DNA of 64,000 nt. It comes from Xiphydria camelus. Lineage: Eukaryota; Arthropoda; Insecta; Hymenoptera; Xiphydriidae. Both the position numbers and the translations under genes were made by a program. The DNA lies in contig OY783197.1 of NCBI GenBank assembly GCA_963678675.1, forward strand, positions 8,745,647 through 8,809,646, given 5' to 3'. Each line of letters opens with the position of its first letter. The stretch's first letter is position 1. The notes under the pieces were generated by a model. The model had not been told where the DNA came from. It was given only the letters and a program-made list of their open reading frames with translations, and ran no database searches. This document shows positions 54,798-64,000 of the stretch, in pieces.

Positions 54798-56260
54798 TTT
54801 GATATAAAAGTTACTCAGTTTTTTAAGTTGGACCCTTTTTGTCTAAAAATTTGTATTATGCCTTGCTTCGTTTTCAAGATAATTTCGGTGGTACAATCCC
54901 CTAAAGCTCGACTTATTCTTGAGCAACAATGAAAATATTTGTAAAAGTTGTTCCGTTTCCAAATTTGTTCAATTATGCGTGGCGCGCCGAAAATATATTT
55001 CGAAGCGATCAAAATACCAAACGACGAAATTCGAGCTTTCGTCGTTTTTACCCTGTACTAGGGTAAGTCCGGGATATATGGATCACCGGGGTATATGAAT
55101 CCCCCCCCCCCCCCCCTATCTAAACTACGTTACCGATCGTGCTAGTTTTTAGTGTGAGTGTGCCCGTTAATACACAGAGAAAATCTATAGTGCGATCTTG
55201 TCGACCGCGGTTGTGCGTTTCAAAATATTTAACATTGTTTTTTCAACGTCTCGACAAAAGTGCTCGAAATTTTCGTCGTGAATTGGTTTTGGCTATATAT
55301 CATGGAGATCACTTAAGATTTTCCTGCTCTGTCAAATGGGCCATAGCATCATAACCTCTTAAAAGGTATGTGTGCGTTGTTGGCCGTTTAGAATGTTTAC
55401 ATTATGTAACAAATTTGCGTTATGTTTGTTTCTCACTTTTCGGGTATAAATGAATCAGTCGATTTCTCAACTTGAGCTCATTGTTTACGCGCTTACTGTC
55501 GAATCAAATATTTAGTAATGTGAGGGGTAATTGATAACTTACGTTATCTCGGTAGGTGTCAATTATGAGTCCTGGGAAGCGGGGGGTAAGCCCCCCCCCC
55601 CCCCCCCCCCGTAAAACATATAACTCCCATATTATTGTTAGATAGAATTTAATGCTAAAATAAAGTGAAAGCCATATATTTTCCCTAGTAGTTCCAGTTT
55701 TTATAGTAATCTTATAAAAATTTTGGAACATTTTTATGGAATACTGGAAATTTTATATAGTCCATTTTATAAAACTTTTCTGAAAATGTCATAGAACTAG
55801 CAATTTTGATGGAGTAATTTTATAAAAACTTTATAAAACAAAATTTTTTAAATAAAATTATGAGTTTAAGAAAAACATTTCTTGTAAAATTCATTTATTT
55901 TATAAGGTTTTTCATAAAACCACTTTATAACAAAAGAACATTTTATAAAAATTGTGCAAAATTGGGTTTATGAAATAGAAGAATTTTGATAACAAGTTTA
56001 TAAATTTTATAGGCTTATAATAAATATTATCACTAGTGTAAAATAGCGAGTCATTGTATCTCATCATTAGTAACTTCAGCTTTATACGAAATCTATATAT
56101 TTTCGAAGAATCGGCAAAATTCAATTAAACATTTTTATTAATGTGTAAACAGAGTTAAAAATTTGTTATGAAATTTATGGTTTTTACAAAGTAGCCTTTT
56201 TGCTACATCCTTTTGAGGAAAATGAACTACACTGGAAAAAGAAGCAATTACAATAGCCGA
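54798..56260. other. Repeat-rich noncoding stretch
   Basis: Contains GTCCGGGATATATGGATCACC at 55068, poly-C runs (55104-55119, 55591-55610) and AT-rich DNA full of TTTATAAAA words (55640-56000). Open frames at 55139-55354 and 55504-56124 show no domain. GGATATATGG/GGTATATGAA at 55070-55105 resembles termini of pogo-like elements, but no second end is found. Confidence 0.4.
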
Positions 56261-56261
56261 T

Positions 56262-56752
56262 TTACCCTACGTCCCTACGAGTCATACGTAACCCTAACTT
56301 GAATTTCCGTATCAAAATGTTTCTTCCAAGTAAAGCCGAAACTCTAAACGTATTTTCTAGAACAACGAAAATCGGTACATCCTCTTCGACTAAATTATAC
56401 AAAGTAATTCGCGTCTTTACAGTCCCCAGAATTTTAATCGGCGTTTGATTCACCCCTCTGTGTGGCAATGAATTCGAATCAATTGGAAGCATCGACTCTT
56501 TATCAACGAACCTTTCTTTTATCATACTAATAGGACGTCCCGTGTCTAATTGCGTATTTAAATTCAAAATTCTTCGCGTACTCCCATCATTAACTTCAAA
56601 TATTACTATCTCACGACATTCTTCTTGAGACGCTGGCTCCTCATAGACGTTGGTCACCTGCGGATGCGGTTTGGTCGATCCCTCAGATTTCTGCTTCTTA
56701 TTCTTCCAATTCTCTAGACAGTCCTTCGCTTGATGCCCCATTTGGAAATATA
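56262..56752 (-). pseudogene. Retroelement zinc knuckle and protease fragment
   Basis: Downstream half of a gag-pol gene on the minus strand. It starts in the second zinc knuckle (FQMGHQAKDC), then a Lys/Glu linker and an aspartic protease region with NTQLDTGRPISMIKERF and the late VSALLGRNIL segment, where the flap and a hydrophobic-G motif are expected. The active site reads DTGR instead of DTGS/DTGA. The frame ends about 10 codons after FKLGL, before RT. Gypsy-like by the GHQAKDC/LDTG order. Confidence 0.7.
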
Positions 56753-57120
56753 CAGGGTGTCCCGTCATGTAATGTCCATACTGAATTTACGTATTCCTGT
56801 GGTCAATCTGAACCGAAAAGTCTTAATACACAAGGGGTGTACAAGTCACCGTGTGTGTGTAATAAGTAAAGCGGCTTTACTTTTCATTAGACAATAATTG
56901 TCCAATCATCTCACATATTGTTCGAAATGACCACCTTGATGATCAATACATAACTGTGCTCTTTGAGAAATCGTTGTTGTGGAGCGTAAAAGGATTTCAT
57001 GCTCATTACGGAACACACGTATGGTGGCTTTTGGGACCCTTGTATATTAAGACTTTTCGGTCCAGGTTGACCCCAGGAACACGTAAATTCAGTATGGACA
57101 TTACATAACGGGATACCCTG
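56753..57120 (-). mobile_element. 368-bp Tc1/mariner-type MITE with transposase C-terminus, TA target duplication
   Basis: CAGGGTGTCCCGT at the left and ACGGGATACCCTG at the right, TA outside (56751-56752, 57121-57122). The arms include ATGTCCATACTGAATTTACG. On the minus strand it keeps the C-terminal end of a transposase (RAQLCIDHQGGHFEQY), a signature of insect elements with CAGGGTGTCCC termini. It splits the zinc-knuckle region of the retroelement. Confidence 0.88.
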
Positions 57121-57122
57121 TA

Positions 57123-58062
57123 CGTAACACGCCCCTTTCTCTCTTACTGGTCGCGGACAGTCTTTAGCAATAGGATTGGGCTTGCTGCAATTGTAGCACA
57201 TCACTTGGTCTTTCTTGACGTTATCATACTTTTCACTTTTTACTTCACTTTCCTGATTCTTACTGTCTTTGTCTTGCTTTTCTATTTTGATGCCACTCGT
57301 CGTACTGATTGACGCACTCGTTCCTCTCGCACCACTCTTTATTTCCGCTTTAAGTGTGATCCCTTTGAACGCCAAAAGCAAATCTGCCTTTGCCTTAAGC
57401 CGTAACATTAACGCTTGATTTCTCAAGCCTCTTTCTGGAATACCTTCAATAATATACTCGATGATTTCCTCCTCATCTTCCAATGGTACACGATTGGCCG
57501 AAATTGTCTTGTCGTAAAAATAATCATCGAACGTTTCATTTGTCTGCCACTTCCTATTCTCGAACTCCTTTTTGCTATTCAATCTCGTTGGACGGTGATC
57601 GAAGAACTTTTCCATGGCCTTCAGTAAGTCTGTCAAACTCATCTCTCGATGCTCTGCCTTTGAATGGAACCACGACGCTGCTTTCCCCTTTAATTTCGTA
57701 GTCACCAACAATTGCCCCATCTGTTCATCCAGTTTAAACACACGTACCACATACTGTACTTGCTTTTGCCACTCAATAAAATCTGTTCCCTCACTGAAAT
57801 CTGCCAATGACTCTTCAATTATCTTTAAACTAGCCTTCAACACGTTGTTACTTGCTGTATCAACTGGTCGACCGTTACCCAGTTGAACTTCCCGCCTCGT
57901 CAACTCTCTTTCTCGTTCTAATAATGTCACCTTTTCACTCAATAATTCGCGTTCTCTCTTCAGTAGTTGCAATTTTCTCTGTAACTGATCATCGTGCTGA
58001 TTTGCATTCCGACCATCAACATTTAACTGAGCGAGCATTCCCTCAGTTCGCAGCAGCTCCAC
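57123..58062 (-). pseudogene. Retroelement gag, capsid and first zinc knuckle
   Basis: An uninterrupted minus-strand frame from Met at 58062, possibly extending upstream (FLREQVELL). A coiled-coil-like Leu/Glu/Arg-rich N terminus (1-60) is followed by a capsid-type core (FIEWQKQVQYVVRVFKL, KGKAASWFHS, LLKAMEKFFDHR, FDDYFYDK). The first zinc knuckle is CYNCSKPNPIAKDC, in which the expected GH is NP, so it has lost the zinc-binding His. It probably belongs to a gypsy-type element, perhaps the family whose pol is at 17-31 kb, which lacks gag; that link is inference. Confidence 0.8.
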
Positions 58063-58658
58063 TTGTTCACGTAAGAATTGATTTCACGGCGGCTCACTTT
58101 TGTAGTTCCCACTTCAAAGTTCGGACGCCGAGTGACCCTTCTTGTCTTTAGTTTTATGTTCGGAGGCGCACCTTAGATCGGCCTGCGAACAGTGGCGGTG
58201 CCGTCACGTTTTAGAGAGCAAGTTCTTTAACGCTCTTTTACGTGGAATAAAGTTTTTTATTGATAACTTGTATATTTCTCGACTTGTAAGAAGTGGGACT
58301 GGGTGTTTTTGTAAAAGTACCCAAAAAAATCGTTTTTTAGCGGGCTCTAGTGCCATTACCGCTTGTCAGAAAATCAAAGATGGCCAGTGCATATTTTGTA
58401 GGAAATTTTATTTACTTTAATTTTGTATGGAACGCTCATCTTCAAAAAACGTACAGTTTTTTTAGATATAAGCAAAAAACTGAAAAAAGGGCTGAAAAAT
58501 TGAGATTGTTTGCGTTTTTGGCTATGAAGCCGACCTACAAGGCAGCAAACTATAAATTCGGATTCAGCAGCCCCAAAAACATATAAGACCGTCGAGAAAA
58601 AAACTTCCGCAATTTTGTTACGAAATCGGCAGTTTTAAACACGAATTTACTAGACTAA
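58063..58658. other. Flank of the gag remnant, no gene
   Basis: Contains the presumed 5' leader of the gag copy (minus strand) and AT-rich DNA. GGATTCAGCAGCCCCAAAAAC at 58560 resembles the repeat at 11035-11060. No LTR was recognised. Confidence 0.4.
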
Positions 58659-58791
58659 AGGGGGGTTCTGACTGGGTCGTGAACTGGGCGAAAGCACTAC
58701 CTGTATTGTGCATGTGTCTCGTCAATGACGAGATACATGTACAATACAGGTAGTACTTTTGCCCAATTCACGATCCAGTCAGAATCCCCCT
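58659..58791. mobile_element. 133-bp palindromic MITE, TAA target duplication
   Basis: AGGGGGGTTCTGACTGG at the left and CCAGTCAGAATCCCCCT at the right, TAA on both sides (58656-58658, 58792-58794). Harbinger-like by the 3-bp duplication. Centre at CGTCAATGACG. Confidence 0.88.
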
Positions 58792-60640
58792 TAATAAGAA
58801 ATGTTCGTTCCCCAGCTCGACCGTGCCGTGAATCTTTCAAATAATTGATCGCACTCCAGAAAGAATGATATTCCTTTGCGATTTAATCGGTCCCTTCGCC
58901 GTTGGCAAGTCTCCAACTTTAACGATCGTCTGGACGCGATTCAAAGTATACACATAGTAGTACGTACATAGTAGTGCGTACATAGTACGTATCCTTTTGG
59001 TCGAGCGCAAAAACGTGCGAAGCACACAGGGATATATCTCGCGCGGATAAGATTGCTCTTCGGGCTCAGAATAAAGCGTAGGAATCGAATTCCATCGGGA
59101 AAACTACGCGCACTCGTGTGCGCTCGTGAATTCGGCGTGACGAAATGTCGTTCGCGTTTAATTCCGCAACGTCGGGCGTCATGTTATTCGAATGTGATGA
59201 CGAGTCGTAGGTAAAACATACGCGCTCTGTAATTAAAAGTAACTATTCGCGGTGCTCGATATTGATGCAAAATTGCAGAGCAATGTTTCAGTATGTATTT
59301 GCAAATGTATTTAATTTTTATACTAAAGAAAAATAATGTGAAAGGACTGTTTTAAAACGTCACACAATAATTGGTAATGCCATCCTCGACAGCATAGGGC
59401 TAAAAGACGTCTTTTTGTTGTGTTTAAGACGTCTTATGTGTGAACCACTTTCGAATTAATTGTACCATTGAAAGATATCTATGACGAATCATGTCTAAAA
59501 ATCGTCTGAAAGTGGGACATAAGACGTCTTGAAAACGAAAAGACATTTTTTAGTTCGCGTGCTGTCTATAGGATGTCTCGCTAAAATACATATTAATAAA
59601 AAGAAACAATGATGCTGCGAGATAAAAAACCGTGAGTCTTTACCACTCAAGCCGATGGTGTACTTTTGTAAGTTGAAGTTATTTTATTCCACATATATAA
59701 TAATCGTTCATAATGTGGAAATTTTGACTAAAGACGAAATAAATTGTTTTCCAGCCGAAAATTGATGTTCTAACGATGTACTTTTTCAGTTTGTATAAGA
59801 CTATAATATTGCTTCAATTATTCTGCTGCGTTGCACCTGCAATAAATAATCGTGATTACATTGCTGAAGTGTAATTTCAAAATTGTGATATCGTGGAAAG
59901 ATGCTACGTGGACAGAAATGTTTCTTTTTGATAGTAATTTACACAAAGCCCTTAACTTACCGTGCAACCGATGTAATAAAATTACAAACCCGCTATTACT
60001 GCCGAATTGGATCGCACGAGTATATCGTCATGGCACCTCCGAATTACGCTATGTGCATTTTTTACCGAAAATGGGGTTTTCATTGATTCTGATGAATTAA
60101 TAAACTTTCCATCGACCTGTGGACCCAATTTTTCAAAATTTTTATTCTTTCTATTTTTATTTTTTATTTTAAAATAATCCGCTATGTGCAATTATCGAAA
60201 ATGGCGTTTAAAAAACAGCTATGTGCAGCTATATGCTGGTTTACTAATACTTACAATTAGAGCACAGCGTAATTCGGAGGCGCCACGACGATATGCGAAA
60301 AAGGACAATATATATAGGATGTGTGGTCCACTTAGAATAGTAATTCTATTTATTTCTGTTGCTTATGTTATTTCGCGAAGAAGTCTTTTAAATAAAAGTC
60401 TATATGTCTAGAAAATAGCATCTATATTTGGTATAAACGTGATTGAGATATAGATATAGATAACGCGTAGATATCTGACAGATATCCTAAGTTGACAAGA
60501 ATTGATATTCTGTGGTAAATATAATAATTTCATAAAATAGAAAATTAATAATATTAAAAAAAGGAATTACAAGGCTCTAGGGAGTTTTCTCGTTCTCTAA
60601 TAAAATGCTAACTTCTAATTCGTGTTTTAATGTCTCTATT
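58792..60640. other. No gene seen; AAGACGTCTT cluster
   Basis: 59395-59580 contains several AAGACGTCTT/GTCTTA words like the subterminal motifs of the CACTA-like ends. 59340-60420 has overlapping short frames on both strands without domains. 58790-59220 has locally higher GC and CpG content, but no supported promoter or exon. Confidence 0.4.
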
Positions 60641-63011
60641 TACTAAAGCGCTGTGATGCTATGTGTGTCACGAAATCTTTGAGGCCGTGTACGTAGCGCT
60701 TTACGTAAGAATTCCGGAATTCTGAAAAAATCAATATATCAAGTCGACCACAGACTACAACGTAGTAACTGATTTTCGAAATTCTTACGTTTAACTTTTT
60801 TTTACAGAATTTCAAATTTATCTTAGGTCGGGCTGAAAAGTGGTAATCGGGGGTTTTTCATTGCGATGATTATGAATCTTACGTTGAAATTGTTTGAAAA
60901 TTACTTTAGAAGCCGTATTATGTTTTTTAATGTTTAAAATGCACGTGGATTTTGATCGAGTTTCGTATTCATAGCGAAATTCTTTATTGGCATATACGTA
61001 ACGTTTTCTGACAAAATCAATATAGCAAATCGACAACGGGATACAACGTGGTAACTATGATTTTTAAAAATTTTGATTTTTTATTTATTTTTTTAATAAT
61101 TTTTAATTTAGAGTAGATAGGATTGAAAAATGGTAATAGGGTGTATTTGACCGCGATGATTATGAATATAACGTTGAAATTATTTCAAAATGATTTAATA
61201 AACATAATTTTTTTTAATTTTTAAAATGTATGTATTTTTAATTGATTTTGATCGTTTTTCGCGTACATGTCAGTTTTCATTTACGCTGATTTTTAATATG
61301 ATGTTAAAAATTTCGAGTTGGTTTTTAGAGTGAAATTAGAATTGAAAGCATAGAATTTAAAAATTAAATATTAGAATCTGGGTTTTAATTTTATTTTTTG
61401 AAATTTTAGATTTCAGATTTGGATAGATGATAATTAAATCTAACAAGTTTTAAAATAATATTATCGATCTAAGCGAAAGCGATGTTTCACTTGCCAGATC
61501 GGACGGCGAATCGTGTTTCCCAATTTACACACCATATGTTTTTTCTGGTTTCAAAAGAAACGCTGAGAAAAATTGACGGCAGTCTTCGACGAAGACGATG
61601 TTCTCGCGCACATGTCAGTTTTAGCTATGAATGCGAAAACATGTTATTATGAATGCGATGAATACGACGATCTCTGGACGACCGATGATGGAGCAAGCAA
61701 GGCAGCTACCTATTCCTGATGGAAGTGCGTCGCAGCGTCTGTATGGTGATTCAGGCCGAAGAAGAGCGTTGTCATACTATGTACGTAATGAAATCTTTGA
61801 AGCCGTTTACGTAACGCTTTGTACTCTTGGGTTTTTGGCCACGCTGATTACGAATCTTACGTTTAAATTTTTTAAAAATAATTTCATAAGCCGGACTCTG
61901 TTTTTTAATGTTTAAAATGTACCTACATTGATTTTGATCGGTTTTCGCGTACATGTCAATTTTCAGTGGTGATGATTTAAAATCTGACGTTAAAAATTTA
62001 GAGTGGGTTTTTAGATTGAAATTAGAATTTAAAGTATAGAATTTTTAAATTAAATATAATTTATTTTTTGAAATTTTATATGTCATATTTGGATAGATGA
62101 TAATTAAATCTACCAATTTTTGAAATCATAGTATCAAGCTCAGCACTTTTTCACTTGACAAATCGGACTGCGTATCGTGTTTCAAATTTTAAAAAGCATT
62201 ATTTTAAAATGTATATGTTCTTTCTGGCTTAAAAATAAACACAGCGAAAAATAGACGGCAGTCTTCGACGAAGATGATTTTTTCGATATGAATGCAGAAA
62301 CTGATCAAAATTCTGTACATTTTAAACATTAAAAAACATAATCCGGATAGATGATAATTAAATCTACCAATTTTTGAAATCATAGTATCAAGCTCAGCGC
62401 TGTTTCATTTGACAAATCGGACGGCGTATCATGTTTCAAATTTTAAAAAGCATTATTTTAAAATGTATATGTTCTGGCTTCAAAATAAACGCCGCGAAAA
62501 ATTGACCGCAGTCTTCTAATTATTTTAATTAAAATTATTTAGGGACATTATGTAAGTAGTGGGGAGAGTCGGGTAATTGTGCGCAGCGGCTAATCGTGCG
62601 CATGTCTTTCTTTCCACAACCGGATGAGTAAAATGAAACCGTTAAGTTAAAAATGTATGAGAATAAGCGTGCTGATACTAATGAATAATGATTACGAATC
62701 TTAATTTAAAATTTTTTGAAAATAACTTAGAAAGGCGGATTCTGACTCCCGAATCCGACATTTTTAAAATTAACATTTATTTTGATCTGTTTTCGTGTAC
62801 ATGTCAGTTTTCAGTGGCGCTGATTTCGAATCAAACCTTCAAATTTTAGTGAACAATAATATTTTTCAAGTGAAATTAGAATTGAAGGCATGGAATTTTA
62901 AAATTAAATGAAAGAATCATAATTGAACTCATTGTATTGAGCCCAGCGCAGTTAAAACTTGCCAGATCGTACGGCGTATCGTGTTTATCATTTTACAAAG
63001 CAGTACTATCT
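60641..63011 (+). repeat. Array of diverged AT-rich repeat units
   Basis: Words such as ATGATTATGAATCTTACGTT, TTTTGATCGRTTTTCGYGTACATGTCA and CGGCGTATCGTGTTTCAAATTTT recur near 60860/61150/61850/62695, 60950/61250/61935/62790 and 61500/62170/62420/62965. Units of several hundred bases are arranged head to tail with rearrangements. No ORF is conserved between units. They lie directly beside the CACTA-like end and may be its flank or a degenerate element interior. Confidence 0.55.
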
Positions 63012-64000
63012 CACTACATGTCACTACAAACCGGCCTCTCGATGAAACGTCTTAAAATAATACGGAAAAGTATCTTATTGCGTAAAATAAGACGGTTAAG
63101 TGTATTGATCAGAAATTCAAGACACTTAACCGTCTTATTTCAAGACGTTTGTCTGTCTTTTCTCAAAAAGACATTTATTTTCCGTCTAAAATCATAAGAC
63201 ACATGGTACTGTCTTAAGATAAAGACGCTTAATCGTCTTAAAGTAAGACACTTCTTCAGGTATAAGACATTTAAATGAATAAGTTGCTTAAAATAGTAAG
63301 ACACTTACACAAGTAATACACTTCAAACGTCTTGTTACCTGTGACGTCAAGCATCATTATTCACATGTAACCTTAGATATACACTACCCCCGAAAAGTTT
63401 TCAGTCACCCTCAAAAGGGCTTTGAGTGAATGAAATTTGAGCGGTTGATTATATTGGAAACGAAGCAAGATAGATTAAAAACCTTCAAACAAAATTTCAT
63501 TTGACTGACAATTAAAGAAACACATCGAGCATGACAGTTCATTTTCACGTTCAATTCTATTCATTGTCAATGTCAACACATCAGCCGAATTTGTATCCTT
63601 TATTTCTTTTTATTATTTGTTAATAAAAAAATGTCTACATCAGCCGTATATGTCGCGTACCGCTTACAGAAAATTTGTACACTCTCTCTTTACTCAAGTA
63701 ACGCCGGTCCCGAGGAAAAAACCGACGAGCGCACTCTACTGCACATGACGTGTACCGTTCGGTTTTCGGCTCGGTTGGAACAGGGTTTAGCGTACTTTAC
63801 TGGGGCCCCTTTCTAGAACTCGCTCGTATCTTTGCGTGCACGCATCTTAGCGAATAGACCAATCAGGATCAAGTATTCCGTTGTCCGTAACCCCACCACA
63901 ACGGAATACTTGATCCTGATTGGTCTATTCGCTAAGATGCGTGCACGCAGATACGAGCGAGTTCGAGAAAGGGGCCCCTGTACTGTTAGGTAACGGGAGC
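63012..64000 (+). mobile_element. CACTA (EnSpm)-like transposon end, right copy, cut by window edge
   Basis: CACTACAAACCGGCC is the boundary where homology to the left copy (4556-5540) starts; TAAGAC/GTCTTA subterminal words and the GGGGCCCC palindrome (about 63803-63977) follow in the same order. Orientation is opposite to the left copy. The match is still running at the last base, so the element extends beyond the window. Confidence 0.65.

Noticed and set aside
58790..59220. CpG-rich segment as a promoter for a gene to the right
   Set aside because: No TATA, initiator or downstream exon could be supported.

Overview
The window is eukaryotic, intron-rich and dominated by transposable elements. 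Elements of the copia, gypsy, mariner, Tc1, pogo, Harbinger and piggyBac types, together with an insect-like F-box/LRR gene, point to an insect. I lean to Hymenoptera or another repeat-rich order but cannot prove it from this sequence. About 200 N mark an assembly gap in a GA microsatellite (1959-2158).

The only convincing host gene is on the minus strand: an FBXL16-type F-box/leucine-rich-repeat gene. Four coding exons can be placed to the base (47243-46869, 43355-43062, 42989-42698, 15767-15572). All junctions are GT/AG and the phases agree (0, 0, 1, then an open phase-2 donor). They encode about 385 residues: a glycine-rich N terminus, an F-box and AMN1-like LRRs. The last roughly 100 residues expected for the family are not seen, so the 3' exon(s) probably lie left of the window. 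Nearly everything else is intron or 5' flank.

Intron 3 (26.9 kb) is swollen by a nest of elements. A gypsy-type LTR retrotransposon now spans 17411-35912, but only about 3.5 kb is its own sequence. Inside it lie an ISL2EU-like DNA transposon (19213-21603) with a SWIM/YqaJ-type exon and a THAP exon; a copia-clade element with 345-bp LTRs (22340-28036) that carries its own MITE; a PIF/Harbinger element (28270-29486); a TA-flanked MITE (29581-30146); a dispersed CTAGCAGCCCG repeat; and, in the 3' LTR, a 2.8-kb foldback element that is itself invaded twice. Target-site duplications let the order of insertion be read.

Left of exon 4 (1-15571): a piggyBac-type MITE, a dispersed repeat with about 128-bp internal units, one end of a CACTA-like element, a TTAA element carrying a tRNA-derived SINE, a 401-codon ORF of a Cys-rich transposon-associated family, a 1.7-kb block repeated at 40.3-42.1 kb, and a palindromic element invaded by a mariner that is itself palindromic and invaded.

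Intron 1 and the 5' flank (43-64 kb): a foldback element carrying a Cys-rich transposase tail, a decayed Tc1 transposase, a TTAA (Kolobok/piggyBac-type) element, a pogo-like DDE transposase next to an inverted-repeat element encoding an XPG/FEN1-like nuclease, a retroelement gag-protease remnant split by a MITE, and a second, oppositely oriented copy of the CACTA-like end at the right edge.

A recurring theme is that many elements are palindromic: the same part of a transposase gene, or of noncoding element sequence, sits in both arms. The genes do not form a pathway. The biology here is one host gene whose introns accumulate nested mobile DNA.
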